Shown: positions 45,157 through 53,750 of the stretch, piece by piece
Numbering within the stretch: the first letter of the stretch is position 1
Layout: each line of letters opens with the position of its first letter
NCBI RefSeq assembly: GCF_001983175.1
Contig: NZ_MNPW01000003.1
Location: forward strand, 62,001 to 126,000
From: Pseudomonas cedrina subsp. cedrina
GTDB taxonomy: Bacteria; Pseudomonadota; Gammaproteobacteria; Pseudomonadales; Pseudomonadaceae
DNA: 64,000 bases
Direction: 5' to 3'
Notes under the pieces: model-generated
Seen by the model: the letters and a program-made list of their open reading frames with translations, nothing else
Databases searched by the model: none
What the model was told of the DNA's origin: nothing
Position numbers and translations under genes: made by a program

Positions 45157-45584
45157 AACAGCACCTTGGCCGCATCGCGCATGAAAATCTCGATGGTCTT
45201 GGGCCCGACGCCGTCAAATTCAGCCAGGCGTTTTTCAAAGGCTTCAGGACTATCGCTGGCGTTGCGCATCCGGATGATGCTGCCGGCGTATTCGGCGTTG
45301 AGCTTGGCGCTGAGGTCGAGCAGGCGTTGCGCCGTGGTCTCGTCATAGCGCACGTAATGCGCACGGCCGAGCATGGCCACCAAGTCACGCGAGGTGCAAT
45401 GCTGCAGTTTGCGCGCGGTGTCGCAACCTTGTTCTTCGACGATCACCTTGTAGGCCTGCGCCGCAATCGGCGCCTGGATACGCTTGCCCATCAGGAAACT
45501 GGCGATAAACCACTTGAACAGGCTGGCGTCATCTTCGCGCTGAAGCTCGATGCCCAGTTCGGACGCCGAAATAGCCTTGGCCAT
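45153..45584 (-). CDS. Small helix-hairpin-helix DNA-glycosylase-like protein
   Basis: A 143-residue protein resembling the C-terminal half of HhH-GPD glycosylases: FKWFIASFLMGKRIQAPIAAQAYKVIVEE, then the HhH motif LAEFDGVGPKTIEIFMRDA. The catalytic Lys/Asp of Endo III-type enzymes and the iron-sulfur cluster cysteines are not evident, so activity is doubtful. It sits two bases after a small hypothetical gene and is coupled to the DUF72 gene. A role in DNA binding or repair is an inference only. Confidence 0.7.
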   Translation of the reverse strand: MAKAISASELGIELQREDDASLFKWFIASFLMGKRIQAPIAAQAYKVIVEEQGCDTARKLQHCTSRDLVAMLGRAHYVRYDETTAQRLLDLSAKLNAEYAGSIIRMRNASDSPEAFEKRLAEFDGVGPKTIEIFMRDAAKVLF

Positions 45585-45586
45585 GT

Positions 45587-45811
45587 TCAGCGGTCCAGCT
45601 TGCGCTCGGCCTTGGTGGCCTGTTCATTGATCGCGTCGGTCTGGCGCTCGGTGTCCTTGATCGACGTGGGCGTGATCACTTTGTCGACGGTTTTGGTATC
45701 GGGATTCGGGTGTTCCAGGGTCTGCCCCTTCGACGGACGCTCGCTGCCTTTTTGCGTCTGCTCGGAGCTGATGGGGTCGGGGGTTTTGTCGGCGCGGTTG
45801 TGATCGGTCAC
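45587..45811 (-). CDS. Small hydrophilic protein of unknown function
   Basis: A 74-residue, strongly hydrophilic and probably disordered protein (TDHNRADKTPDPISSEQTQKGSERPSKGQ ... NEQATKAERKLDR). I place the start at the GTG at 45811, preceded by AGGAGAT; the ATG at 45832 lacks such a site. It is the first gene of a minus-strand trio with the HhH and DUF72 genes. No family recognised. Confidence 0.6.
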   Translation of the reverse strand: MTDHNRADKTPDPISSEQTQKGSERPSKGQTLEHPNPDTKTVDKVITPTSIKDTERQTDAINEQATKAERKLDR

Positions 45812-46005
45812 GGTGCATCTCCTGGCAGTCAAAGCCCGCTAAAACAACGGGCAGCTATTGAGCAGAGCCCGGAGCATTTCGATAGTTCAAGTAAATTGCC
45901 CACCCCACCACTGGCGAAAAAAATCCAAAAAAAATTAAACCTTTTGCACAGCCCCCCGCTCAATTTTCAGGTAACGACATCACGTCATCCACAAGGAGAT
46001 ACACC

Positions 46006-46509
46006 ATGACTACCAAGCTGATGAAACAGATGGGCCTGACTTTCGCACTGGTCGCCGGTTCGATTTCCGTCGCCATGGCGGCCACCTCCAATGACTTCGT
46101 CGACGAGGCGGCACAAAGCGGTATCACTGAAATCGAAGCCGGCAAGCTCGCGCTGCAAAAGAGCGGCTCGGCTGACGTGAAAACCTTCGCCCAGCACATG
46201 ATTGATGACCACACCAAGGCCAACCAGGCGCTGATGGCGTTGGCGAAGAAGCACGACCTGGAAGTGCCGGACGAAGCAGCGCTGATGGACAAGGCCAAGA
46301 AAGCCATCCTCGAAATGCGCGACGAATCGTTCGACAAGGCCTACGCCAATAACCAAGTCAACGCCCATGAAAAAGCGGTCGAACTGTTCAAGAAAGAGTC
46401 CACTTCCTCGGACAACGCCGAGCTGAAGGCTTTCGCAACCGAGAAACTGCCGACCCTGGAACAGCACCTGCAAAAAGCCAAGGAGCTGCAAAGCAAGTAC
46501 GCCAAGTAA
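46006..46509 (+). CDS. DUF4142 periplasmic protein
   Basis: A 167-residue secreted protein with signal peptide MKQMGLTFALVAGSISVAMA and a DUF4142 ferritin-like four-helix bundle (FVDEAAQSGITEIEAGKLALQKSGSADVKTFAQHMIDDHTKANQALMALAKKHDLEVP ... ELKAFATEKLPTLEQHLQKAKEL). Family members are often stress or biofilm-related but have no fixed biochemical role. It is followed after 30 bp by the DJ-1/PfpI gene, likely in one operon. Confidence 0.92.
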   Translation: MTTKLMKQMGLTFALVAGSISVAMAATSNDFVDEAAQSGITEIEAGKLALQKSGSADVKTFAQHMIDDHTKANQALMALAKKHDLEVPDEAALMDKAKKAILEMRDESFDKAYANNQVNAHEKAVELFKKESTSSDNAELKAFATEKLPTLEQHLQKAKELQSKYAK

Positions 46510-46539
46510 TTTCATTCACTGCACAGGAGGCATCCGAAC

Positions 46540-47100
46540 ATGAGTGCGCAACTCAACGGGAAGAAAATCCTGATCATCACGTCCAACACCGGCATCGAGC
46601 GCGATGAATTGCTCAAGCCCCTGGAAGCGCTGCGCGGTTTTGGCGCCACCGTGACCCATGGCTCCAGCAAAGGCGGGACTACCCAGACCTTTGTCGGCGA
46701 CACCGAAAAGGACCAGACCGTGGAGTCCGACGTGCAATTGTCGGATGTGGTCAGCAAGGACTTTGACGCCCTGGTTATCCCAGGCGGGACGGTCAACGCC
46801 GACACCTTGCGTCAGGACGCAGCGGCGCTGCGCTTGATCAAGGACTTCGCCGAGGCCGGCAAGCCCATTGCCGCCATCTGCCATGGCCCGTGGACGCTGA
46901 TCGATGCGGGCGTGGTCAAGGGCAAGACGCTGACCTCCTACAAGAGCGTACGCATCGACCTGGAAAACGCCGGCGCCGCCGGTTGGGTCGATGCCGAGGT
47001 CAAGCTGTGCACGGCCAATGGCTGGACGCTGATCACCTCGCGCACGCCGGACGATCTGCCGGCGTTTAACGAGGCGATTGCCAAGGCACTGGTTGGCTGA
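46540..47100 (+). CDS. DJ-1/PfpI family protein (type 1 glutamine amidotransferase fold)
   Basis: A 186-residue protein with the nucleophile elbow AAICHGPW, a conserved glutamate near the N-terminus (SNTGIERDELLKPLEALRGFGATV) and the LVIPGGTVNADTLRQD loop. It matches the YhbO/PfpI branch, which is linked to stress protection and glyoxalase- or deglycase-like chemistry. A GGAGG-like ribosome-binding site precedes the ATG. Hairpins at 47119-47211 follow. Confidence 0.9.
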   Translation: MSAQLNGKKILIITSNTGIERDELLKPLEALRGFGATVTHGSSKGGTTQTFVGDTEKDQTVESDVQLSDVVSKDFDALVIPGGTVNADTLRQDAAALRLIKDFAEAGKPIAAICHGPWTLIDAGVVKGKTLTSYKSVRIDLENAGAAGWVDAEVKLCTANGWTLITSRTPDDLPAFNEAIAKALVG

Positions 47101-47118
47101 GCCGGCTGCGATGGAAAA

Positions 47119-47147
47119 ACAACGCCCCGAATGATTCGGGGCGTTGT
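47119..47147. terminator. Terminator hairpin after the DJ-1 gene, T run on the minus strand
   Basis: A 13-bp perfect stem (ACAACGCCCCGAA/TTCGGGGCGTTGT) with a 3-base loop. Read on the minus strand it is followed by TTTTT, so it can terminate the convergent PLDc_N gene; in the plus direction it follows the DJ-1 stop. Confidence 0.8.
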
Positions 47148-47175
47148 GCGTTACAAGCTGGCTGCAACCGAAACG

Positions 47176-47211
47176 AAACAGGCTCCGCATCTTGCGATAC
47201 GGAGCCTGTTT
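47176..47211. terminator. Second hairpin between the convergent genes
   Basis: A 12-bp stem (AAACAGGCTCCG at 47176-47187 with CGGAGCCTGTTT at 47200-47211) flanked by A-rich and T-rich ends. It lies between the DJ-1 hairpin and the PLDc_N stop and probably acts as a bidirectional terminator. Confidence 0.65.
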
Positions 47212-47235
47212 GCAGGTTGCCGGGCGGGGCTTGCC

Positions 47236-47442
47236 TCAGCTCCTGCGGTGTTCCGGCATTTCACGCTTGGGCCCGAACATCGCCCAGGCAATCAGGCCGA
47301 ACAACGGCACGAAGATCAATATGATCAGCCACAACCCTTTGGTCTCCCAGCCACCAGTGCTGCGCAAGACGACATTGATCGCCCACAATTCCAACAACAG
47401 CAGAATCACTGCCAAACCAATCCAGATATAGTGGATTTCCAT
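47236..47442 (-). CDS. Small PLDc_N domain membrane protein
   Basis: A 68-residue protein with two hydrophobic segments (YIWIGLAVILLLLELWAINVVL and LWLIILIFVPLFGLIAWAMFGP), the N-terminal membrane domain of cardiolipin synthases standing alone. It lacks the phospholipase-D catalytic HKD motifs. Function unknown. Confidence 0.85.
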   Translation of the reverse strand: MEIHYIWIGLAVILLLLELWAINVVLRSTGGWETKGLWLIILIFVPLFGLIAWAMFGPKREMPEHRRS

Positions 47443-47708
47443 GCTTCACCTCCTAGGTCGTATGCATTAGGTCAAATATTTGCCGCCAGGGTTCCATTAA
47501 ATTTGCGACACCGCCGCTTCGTTGTGGAATGCAATGTCCCGCGCGGCCAACCATGCAACCTGCACGACCAGCGCCGCCTCAACACGAACATATCTAATTG
47601 ATTTTAATGAATATTTATAAATAGGCAGAGTTGGTACACCTGATGCAGTACTCCCATGGACGAGGCGTGCATTTCGACACGCCCTGAGTTTTCCGTGAGG
47701 TGTCACCC

Positions 47709-48185
47709 ATGAATGCCATTGACCTGCTCATCGCCGACCACGAACGCGTGAAGGCCCTGTTGACTCAATTGAGTGAGTCGACCGAACGCGGGGTTAAGAA
47801 ACGTACTGAGCTGCTGGCCAAGCTGGAGATGGAAATCACCCTGCACACCAAGCTTGAAGAAGAAATCCTCTACCCGGCTTTCCGCAAAGCCGGCGGCAAG
47901 GAACAGGACATCATGTACCACGAAGCCAAGGAAGAGCATCGCACCGTGGACTCCCTGGTACTGCCGGACCTGAAGCAGACCGACCCGTCCACCACCGAGT
48001 TCTCGGGCCGCGTCAAAGTGGTCAAGGAGCTGCTCGAGCACCATATCGAGGAAGAGGAAAGCGAGATGTTCCCGCAGGCTAAAAAGCTGTTGGGCAAGGC
48101 GCAACTCGAAGAGCTGGGTGCCGAAATGGAAGCCATGAAGGCGGCGTACAAAAAGTCGCAGTCGGCCAAGCCGTTGGCGGCGTGA
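47709..48185 (+). CDS. Hemerythrin HHE domain protein
   Basis: A 158-residue four-helix protein with the hemerythrin metal-ligand pattern: His in IADHERVKALL, His/Glu in ITLHTKLEEEILYPAF, His in HEAKEEHRTVDSLV and H-H-x3-E in LLEHHIEEEESEMFPQAKK. It should bind a di-iron centre and may sense or scavenge oxygen, NO or reactive species. The ATG at 47709 has GAGG upstream. The 260 bp before it are AT-rich at 47590-47630 and should hold its promoter. Confidence 0.9.
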   Translation: MNAIDLLIADHERVKALLTQLSESTERGVKKRTELLAKLEMEITLHTKLEEEILYPAFRKAGGKEQDIMYHEAKEEHRTVDSLVLPDLKQTDPSTTEFSGRVKVVKELLEHHIEEEESEMFPQAKKLLGKAQLEELGAEMEAMKAAYKKSQSAKPLAA

Positions 48186-48276
48186 CCCAGGCATGACCGG
48201 GGCCTGGAGATGATCCAGGCTTCGGGGCTATCCGAGTGTTATCAGACGAATTATCTACACGATAGGGGATTGCGTC

Positions 48277-48567
48277 ATGAAGACCAGATCGTCCCAACGG
48301 ATTTTGCTTATCGTCGGCCTGTCAGCCCTGCTCACCGGCCCCGCCCTCGCCGCCTTTGGCGACAACCCTGAACCTGCCGCGAACCTCTTGAGTGGTGACA
48401 GCGCCACCGGCTCCGCGCTGCCGCCGGGGAATTTTCCCAGCAGCCCCTCGGACAGCGACAAGAAAAGCAAAGACACCGACGAGCAGCCGCGCAAACCGGC
48501 TGAGCCGGCCCAGCCCCCTGAAGATTCCGAACAAGACAGCCAGTCAAAAACCCGATCAGGCAGCTGA
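48277..48567 (+). CDS. Small exported protein of unknown function
   Basis: A 96-residue protein with signal peptide (RILLIVGLSALLTGPALAAFG) and a hydrophilic, proline/serine/aspartate-rich, probably disordered mature part (GNFPSSPSDSDKKSKDTDEQPRKPAEPAQPPEDSEQDSQ). No family recognised. Its last 12 bases overlap the convergent DUF3079 gene. Confidence 0.7.
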   Translation: MKTRSSQRILLIVGLSALLTGPALAAFGDNPEPAANLLSGDSATGSALPPGNFPSSPSDSDKKSKDTDEQPRKPAEPAQPPEDSEQDSQSKTRSGS

Positions 48568-48765
48568 CGGCTCATCCGCAGTCGGCGGCTCGGGCGCGAG
48601 CCCCCAGTCGCCGTGTTCGTACCAGTCGTCACCAAGCATCTCTACCGGGTGCATGGTGCGGTCCGCGCCGTTGCCGCAGGCCAGGTCGGTCGCTGCGCAG
48701 TAGCGGTCACACCCCCAGCAGATGCGCTCGGGGTGTTTGGGATGCAAAGGAAAAGGCTTGGCCAT
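48556..48765 (-). CDS. DUF3079 family small protein
   Basis: A 69-residue protein with FPLHPKHPERICWGCDRYCAATDLACGNGADRTMHPVEMLGDDW, a strongly conserved cysteine-rich stretch (four Cys) that could bind a metal. The function of DUF3079 is unknown. It is convergent with the small exported protein gene. Confidence 0.85.
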   Translation of the reverse strand: MAKPFPLHPKHPERICWGCDRYCAATDLACGNGADRTMHPVEMLGDDWYEHGDWGLAPEPPTADEPSAA

Positions 48766-48910
48766 GATGGGAGTCCTTGCCGGCGAACGGTGTGTTCACT
48801 TTAATCATGCAGCGCATGCCTGGCCTTGATCCGCGTCAAGCCAGGGCGATCGCGCACTGTTTCGGCCCTTTGGTTTGGTGTTGGCGCCTCAGGGTGGTGC
48901 GGCGCTGTCG

Positions 48911-49046
48911 ATGTAGTGAGCGGGCTTGCCCCGCGCTGGGTGGCGAAGCCGCCCTAACAAAGGCACCTCCGTGTTGCAGCTATAACCGAGTCGGCTGGTT
49001 TTGGGGCGGCTTCGCCACCCAGCGCGGGGCAAGCCCGCTCACTACA
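48911..49046. repeat. Intergenic repeat family D, copy 3
   Basis: A 136-bp element with inverted TGTAGTGAGCGGGCTTGCC ends and inner CGCGCTGGG/CCCAGCGCG arms, like the copies at 15898-16030 and 25527-25675. It lies 17 bp beyond the chemoreceptor stop. I saw no gene between 48766 and 49062. Confidence 0.85.
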
Positions 49047-49062
49047 GTTTGGAGAGTCGCCG

Positions 49063-50682
49063 CTAGACTTTGAACCGCCCCACCATCTGATGCAGTGTCC
49101 CCGCCATTCCGGCCAGGTCCTGCCCCGCCGTTTGCGTATGCATCGCCCCCTGCAACACTTGCTGCGACAGGTTGCGAATGCCCACCAGGTTGCGATCCAC
49201 TTCCCGCGCCACCAGCGCCTGCTCTTCGGTGGCGCTGGCGATCAGCAGGTTGCGCTCATTGATCTGCGAGATGGACCGGGTGATTTCATCCAGTGCCTCG
49301 CCGGAGCGCTGCGCCACGCCGAGGGTGGCCTGGACCCGCTCGCTGCTGCTGTGCATGGCGGCCACCGCGTGCTCGGTGTCCTGGCGGATGTTGCCGATCA
49401 TCTGTTCGATCTCCTGGGTCGACGCCTGCGTGCGATGCGCCAACGCGCGCACCTCATCGGCCACCACCGCGAACCCACGCCCGGCCTCGCCGGCACGGGC
49501 CGCTTCGATGGCGGCGTTGAGGGCCAGCAGGTTGGTCTGGTCGGCGATGCTGCGGATCACGTCCAGCACGCTGCTGATGTCCTGCACGCGCCCGGCCAGT
49601 TGCTGGATACGTTCGGAGGTTTCCACTACGCCGCTCGCCAGGGTGTTGATCGACGCCACGGTCTCCTGCACCTGGGCCCGGCCGCGGTGGGCGGTCTGTT
49701 CCGACAGGCGCGAGGCCTCGCTGGTGCTCACCGCATTGCGCGCCACTTCGTCCACGGCGGCGGTCATCTGGTTCACCGCCGTGGCCGCCTGTTCGATTTC
49801 CTGGCCCTGGGCCTGCAAGCTGCTGCTCGTCTGGCCGCTCACCGCACTCAGTTCTTCGGACGAACTGGCCACGCCGTCCACCGAGGCTGCGATGTGCCGC
49901 ACCATCTGGTTGAGGCTCTGCTGCATCTGGTGCAGGTTGCGCATCACGCTGCCTTCGGCGCTGTTGCCCAGTGGCACCACAACGGTCAGGTCGCCCTGGG
50001 CAATATGGCTCAGCACGCGGGCGGCTTCGTCCGGCTCGCCACCCAAGGGCCGGATCACGCTGCGCGTGACGATCACGGCGGCAGCCACCACCAGGGCCAT
50101 GCACAGCAGGAACAGCCCGAGCATGTTGCGCCGGGCCTCGTCGTACAGCACCTGCGCCGCCTGCTCGCGCTCGGCGAACAGGCGCCCTTGCATGGCCATC
50201 AACGCGTCCAGGCTCTTGAACACTTCCAGCTCGGCCGGCATCACCTGTTGCTTGAGCTGGGCCAGGCCCTGCTCGCGGGCGCCCTGTTTGATCAGCGCCT
50301 GCACCTGGGTGAAGGCGGCCACGTAGGTTTCGCGATGCGCCTTCAAGGTCGCGTAGGCGGCCTTGCCTTCGGCGGTGTCGAGCAGCGGCTCGAGGGTGGC
50401 GAACGCCTGGGTGATGCGCTGCCGCGTGGTGCCGATGGCTTCCTGGGCCTGGCTGTTGTCCTGGTCGATCAGCAGGTCGCGGGTGTTGCGGCCGTTATCG
50501 CGCACACCGGTGGCGATCACCATGATCGGTGCGATCCGGGGCCAGTCCTGCTGCACGATCTGCTCGGATTGCTGCTTGAGGGTTGCCAGGTCGTGCAAGG
50601 CATAGAACACCAGGCCGACCAGGGCCAACGGCGCAATCGCAAAGCCGATGACGATGCGTTGTGCCGTGGTTAACTGTTTCAT
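49063..50682 (-). CDS. Methyl-accepting chemotaxis protein
   Basis: A 539-residue transmembrane chemoreceptor: TM1 (about 8-30, [20 protein letters not shown]), a periplasmic four-helix-bundle (4HB_MCP) ligand domain (about 35-185), TM2 (about 190-210, [19 protein letters not shown]), HAMP, then the signalling coiled coil with the conserved hairpin tip [41 protein letters not shown]. It passes ligand signals to CheA/CheW. The ligand is unknown. The start at 50682 has AGGA upstream; longer frames are rejected. Confidence 0.93.
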   Translation of the reverse strand: MKQLTTAQRIVIGFAIAPLALVGLVFYALHDLATLKQQSEQIVQQDWPRIAPIMVIATGVRDNGRNTRDLLIDQDNSQAQEAIGTTRQRITQAFATLEPLLDTAEGKAAYATLKAHRETYVAAFTQVQALIKQGAREQGLAQLKQQVMPAELEVFKSLDALMAMQGRLFAEREQAAQVLYDEARRNMLGLFLLCMALVVAAAVIVTRSVIRPLGGEPDEAARVLSHIAQGDLTVVVPLGNSAEGSVMRNLHQMQQSLNQMVRHIAASVDGVASSSEELSAVSGQTSSSLQAQGQEIEQAATAVNQMTAAVDEVARNAVSTSEASRLSEQTAHRGRAQVQETVASINTLASGVVETSERIQQLAGRVQDISSVLDVIRSIADQTNLLALNAAIEAARAGEAGRGFAVVADEVRALAHRTQASTQEIEQMIGNIRQDTEHAVAAMHSSSERVQATLGVAQRSGEALDEITRSISQINERNLLIASATEEQALVAREVDRNLVGIRNLSQQVLQGAMHTQTAGQDLAGMAGTLHQMVGRFKV

Positions 50683-50749
50683 TCTTAACATTCCTTGATG
50701 AACACCTGCCCAGCGTGGGCAGCATCTATTAACTCGCTGAGGGCACTGA

Positions 50750-51445
50750 TCACCCACGCAATACAAAAGCGGGAAACAATTCGCGCAAGCGGCCCCATAA
50801 CTCCGGCAATGCGGCCTGTAGCGGTGCACTCGGCAATTGCGTGTCGAGCATGCTGGCCGTGCGCACCATCTGCACGGCGAAGCGTTGCACGCCAAGGGCT
50901 TGCAAACGTTGGGCCAGCAGCAACAGGCGCGAGGGGTCGATCAGGTGCCAATGCACCGTGGTGCGGCATTCGTACTCCACGCCACTGGCAAGCAAGGCAT
51001 CGAGGCTGCGCCAGTTGGCGGCGCCGCTGCCCCTGACTTGCGTAATCGACTGGCAGTCTTCGGCCAGCGCCTTGACGTCAAACCCGACCCAGTCGGCATG
51101 GCGCAACGCATGGGCAAACCCGCCCGGCTTGATTCCCGCGCTGTGCAGGCCGATGTGAAAACCCATCGCGCGCACTTCGTCCATGGCCGCCGGCAGGCCT
51201 TCCTGCAACGTCGGTTCACCCCCGCTGAACACCACCGCGTCGAGCAAGTCCCGGCGCCGTTGCAGGAACAGCAACACCCGGCGCCAATCCACCTCGGTGC
51301 TCGCGCGCGGCGGGATCAGGCCAGGGTTGTGGCAGTAACGGCAGCGCCAGGCACAACCCTGGCAGAACAGCACACAGGCGAGCATGCCGGGGTAGTCGAG
51401 GGTGGTCAGGGGCACCATGCCCCCGACCCGTAGCGCTCGACTCAT
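50750..51445 (-). CDS. nrdG: Anaerobic ribonucleoside-triphosphate reductase activating protein NrdG
   Basis: A 231-residue radical SAM enzyme with the CxxxCxxC cluster motif ([18 protein letters not shown]) near residue 30 and downstream [10 protein letters not shown]. It uses S-adenosylmethionine to make the glycyl radical on NrdD. Its start overlaps the stop of the 51-aa glycyl-radical peptide by 4 bp, so the subunit is made coupled to its target. Longer than the E. coli NrdG (154 aa), as is usual in this subgroup. Confidence 0.93.
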   Translation of the reverse strand: MSRALRVGGMVPLTTLDYPGMLACVLFCQGCAWRCRYCHNPGLIPPRASTEVDWRRVLLFLQRRRDLLDAVVFSGGEPTLQEGLPAAMDEVRAMGFHIGLHSAGIKPGGFAHALRHADWVGFDVKALAEDCQSITQVRGSGAANWRSLDALLASGVEYECRTTVHWHLIDPSRLLLLAQRLQALGVQRFAVQMVRTASMLDTQLPSAPLQAALPELWGRLRELFPAFVLRG

Positions 51446-51597
51446 TGGCGCCCGGCCGCAGCCGCCGTTTCAGTGAAGTGCACGCGCTCCTTGTGCTCGG
51501 ACTGCTTGCCGGGGTTGAACGCCGACACCGGCCGGTGGTAACCCATCACGCGGGTCCAGATTTCGCAGCGCTGACGTTGTGGCTGGGATGCTTGCAT
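51442..51597 (-). CDS. Glycyl-radical-site peptide of class III ribonucleotide reductase (split NrdD C-terminus)
   Basis: A 51-residue peptide beginning MQASQPQRQRCEIWTRVMGYHRPVSAFNPGKQSEHKERVHF. The RVMGY...FNPGKQSEHKER stretch matches the C-terminal glycyl-radical loop of NrdD (E. coli RVCGY...FNAGKQEEVKRR), so Gly19 is the expected radical residue. It is separately translated: AAGGAG lies seven bases before the ATG, NrdD ends at a TGA 32 bp upstream, and the frame differs from NrdD. It overlaps nrdG by 4 bp. Confidence 0.85.
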   Translation of the reverse strand: MQASQPQRQRCEIWTRVMGYHRPVSAFNPGKQSEHKERVHFTETAAAAGRQ

Positions 51598-51628
51598 GGT
51601 GGAACTCCTTGCGGGTTGGAAAATCGGT

Positions 51629-53629
51629 TCAGGCGTGCGCGGCCAGGGCCAGCACGTCATCGCACTTGGGGCAGAACTCATGCTCACCGGCGAGATAGCC
51701 GTGCACCGGGCAGATCGAGAACGTCGGGGTGACCGTGAGGTACGGCAGGCGGAACCGCCCCAGCGCCTTGCGCACCAACTGCTTGCAGGCCTGGGTCGAG
51801 GAAATCTGCTCGGCCATGTACAGGTGCAATACGGTGCCGCCGGTGTATTTGCATTGCAGCTCGTCTTGCAGTTCCAGGGCTTCGAACGGGTCCTGGGTAT
51901 AGCCCACCGGCAGTTGCGATGAGTTGGTGTAATACGGCGCGACGGCGCTGCCCGCTTGCAGGATGTCCGGGTAGCGCTTGCGGTCTTCCTTGGCGAAGCG
52001 GTAAGTGGTGCCTTCGGCCGGGGTTGCCTCGAGGTTGTAGAGGTGGCCGGTTTCTTCTTGGAAGCGCAGCAAAGTGGCGCGCACGTGGTCGAGCAACCTG
52101 AGGGCAAACGCGCGCCCCTGTTCGGTGTGCATGCCCTGCTCGTCAGCACTGAAGTTACGCAGCATCTCGTGCATGCCGTTGAGGCCGATGGTGGAGAAGT
52201 GATTACGCAGCGTGCCCAGGTAACGCTTGGTGTAAGGGTAGAGGCCGGCGTCCATGTGATGCTGGATCACCTTGCGCTTGACCTCCAGGCTTTCCATCGC
52301 CATTTGCATCAGGCTGTCCAGACGCTGGAGCAAGCCTGAGGTGTCGCCTTTGAACAGGTAGCCCAGGCGCGCGCAGTTGATCGTCACCACGCCCAGGGAG
52401 CCGGTCTGCTCCGCCGAGCCGAACAGGCCGCCGCCGCGCTTGAGCAATTCGCGCACGTCCAGTTGCAGGCGGCAGCACATCGAACGTACCTGGTTGGGCT
52501 GCATGTCCGAATTGAGAAAGTTCTGGAAATACGGCAGGCCATAGCGTGCCGTCATCTCGAACAGGCGGTCGGCGTTGTCGCTGTCCCAGGGGAAGTCGTG
52601 GGTGATGTTGTAGGTCGGGATCGGGAAGGTGAACACCCGACCCTTGGCATCGCCGGCCTGCATCACTTCGATGTAGGCGCGGTTGATCAACTCCATTTCC
52701 ACTTGCAGGTCGCCATAGGCAAACGGCATTTCCTCGCCGCCGATCACCGGGATTTGCTCGCGCAGATCTTCGGGGCATACCCAGTCGAAGGTCAGGTTGG
52801 TAAACGGCGTCTGGGTGCCCCAGCGCGACGGCACGTTGAGGTTGTAGATGAACTCCTGCAGCGCCTGGCGCACCTGGACGTAACTGAGCTGGTCCTTGCG
52901 TACATAGGGCGCCAGATAGGTGTCGAACGAACTGAACGCCTGGGCGCCGGCCCACTCGTTCTGCAGGGTGCCAAGAAAGTTGACCATCTGCCCCAGCGCG
53001 CTGCCCAAGTGCTTGGGCGGCCCCGCTTCGACGCGACCCGGCACGCCGTTGAGCCCTTCGTGCAGCAACGTACGCAGGGACCAGCCGGCGCAATAGCCGG
53101 CGAGCATGTCCAGGTCATGGATATGCAGGTCCGCCTCGCGGTGCGCCCGGCCGATCTGCTCGCTGTAGACCTCATCCAACCAATAATTGGCGGTGACCTT
53201 GCCCGCCACATTCAGCACCAGCCCACCCAGGGAATACCCCTGGTTGGCATTGGCCTGCACGCGCCAGTCTTCGCGGTCGAGGTATTCGTTCATCGAAGTG
53301 GCGACTTCGATCAGCGTCTTGCGGTCGCGGCGCAAGCAGCCATGTTGTTCGCGGTAGACGATGTAGGCGCGCATGGACAGGAAATAACCGGCGTCCATCA
53401 ACACGCGCTCGACGCTGTCCTGGACTTGCTCTACATCCAGGTGTTCGATGCCTCTGAGCCGTGCGAGGACAGCGCCCAGCAACAGGTCGACGTCGCTGGC
53501 TTGATATTCGCCGGTGGCGGTACCGGCGGCGATCAGCGCCTGGCGGATTTTTTCGGGGTTGAAAGGGACTAGATTGCCGTCGCGCTTTTGCAATCGGGTA
53601 CTGACCAGCGGGCTGAGGGTGCTTTGCAT
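51629..53629 (-). CDS. nrdD: Anaerobic ribonucleoside-triphosphate reductase NrdD
   Basis: A 666-residue class III reductase catalytic subunit that makes dNTPs without oxygen. N-terminal ATP-cone (about 8-95, VSTRLQKRDGNLVPFNPEKIRQALIAAG), catalytic barrel with HIHDLDMLAGYCAGWSL, and C-terminal cysteine region CPVHGYLAGEHEFCPKCDDVLALAAHA. It stops right after the last CxxC pair and lacks the RVxGY glycyl-radical segment, which is in the next small gene. An ANR/FNR-like box lies 89-102 bases upstream of the start. Confidence 0.93.
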   Translation of the reverse strand: MQSTLSPLVSTRLQKRDGNLVPFNPEKIRQALIAAGTATGEYQASDVDLLLGAVLARLRGIEHLDVEQVQDSVERVLMDAGYFLSMRAYIVYREQHGCLRRDRKTLIEVATSMNEYLDREDWRVQANANQGYSLGGLVLNVAGKVTANYWLDEVYSEQIGRAHREADLHIHDLDMLAGYCAGWSLRTLLHEGLNGVPGRVEAGPPKHLGSALGQMVNFLGTLQNEWAGAQAFSSFDTYLAPYVRKDQLSYVQVRQALQEFIYNLNVPSRWGTQTPFTNLTFDWVCPEDLREQIPVIGGEEMPFAYGDLQVEMELINRAYIEVMQAGDAKGRVFTFPIPTYNITHDFPWDSDNADRLFEMTARYGLPYFQNFLNSDMQPNQVRSMCCRLQLDVRELLKRGGGLFGSAEQTGSLGVVTINCARLGYLFKGDTSGLLQRLDSLMQMAMESLEVKRKVIQHHMDAGLYPYTKRYLGTLRNHFSTIGLNGMHEMLRNFSADEQGMHTEQGRAFALRLLDHVRATLLRFQEETGHLYNLEATPAEGTTYRFAKEDRKRYPDILQAGSAVAPYYTNSSQLPVGYTQDPFEALELQDELQCKYTGGTVLHLYMAEQISSTQACKQLVRKALGRFRLPYLTVTPTFSICPVHGYLAGEHEFCPKCDDVLALAAHA

Positions 53630-53717
53630 TAGGGGGGCTCCAAACACTACATATAGATATTTTTAGTTCTTTAAACACAATATGCAGTGAGACTACGATC
53701 AATCACTTTGCCAGCCA

Positions 53718-53731
53718 TTGACCAGGATCAA
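53718..53731 (-). promoter_or_regulatory. ANR/FNR-type box upstream of nrdD
   Basis: TTGACCAGGATCAA matches the ANR/FNR consensus TTGAT-N4-ATCAA at 9 of 10 conserved positions. It is about 90 bases before the nrdD ATG, which fits activation of nrdD under low oxygen. Confidence 0.6.
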
Positions 53732-53750
53732 GTCCGGGCGAAGATCAAAA

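Noticed and set aside
15898..49046. The long inverted repeats as insertion sequences or a CRISPR array
   Set aside because: They carry no transposase, are dispersed single elements of about 75-150 bp, and lack the regular repeat-spacer pattern.
51629..51631. TGA at the end of nrdD as a selenocysteine or read-through codon
   Set aside because: The glycyl-radical peptide is in a different frame and has its own Shine-Dalgarno, so read-through would not join the two.
51442..52149. Long ORF (235 residues) covering the glycyl-radical peptide and part of nrdD
   Set aside because: Only its last 51 codons have family similarity and a ribosome-binding site; the rest overlaps nrdD out of frame.
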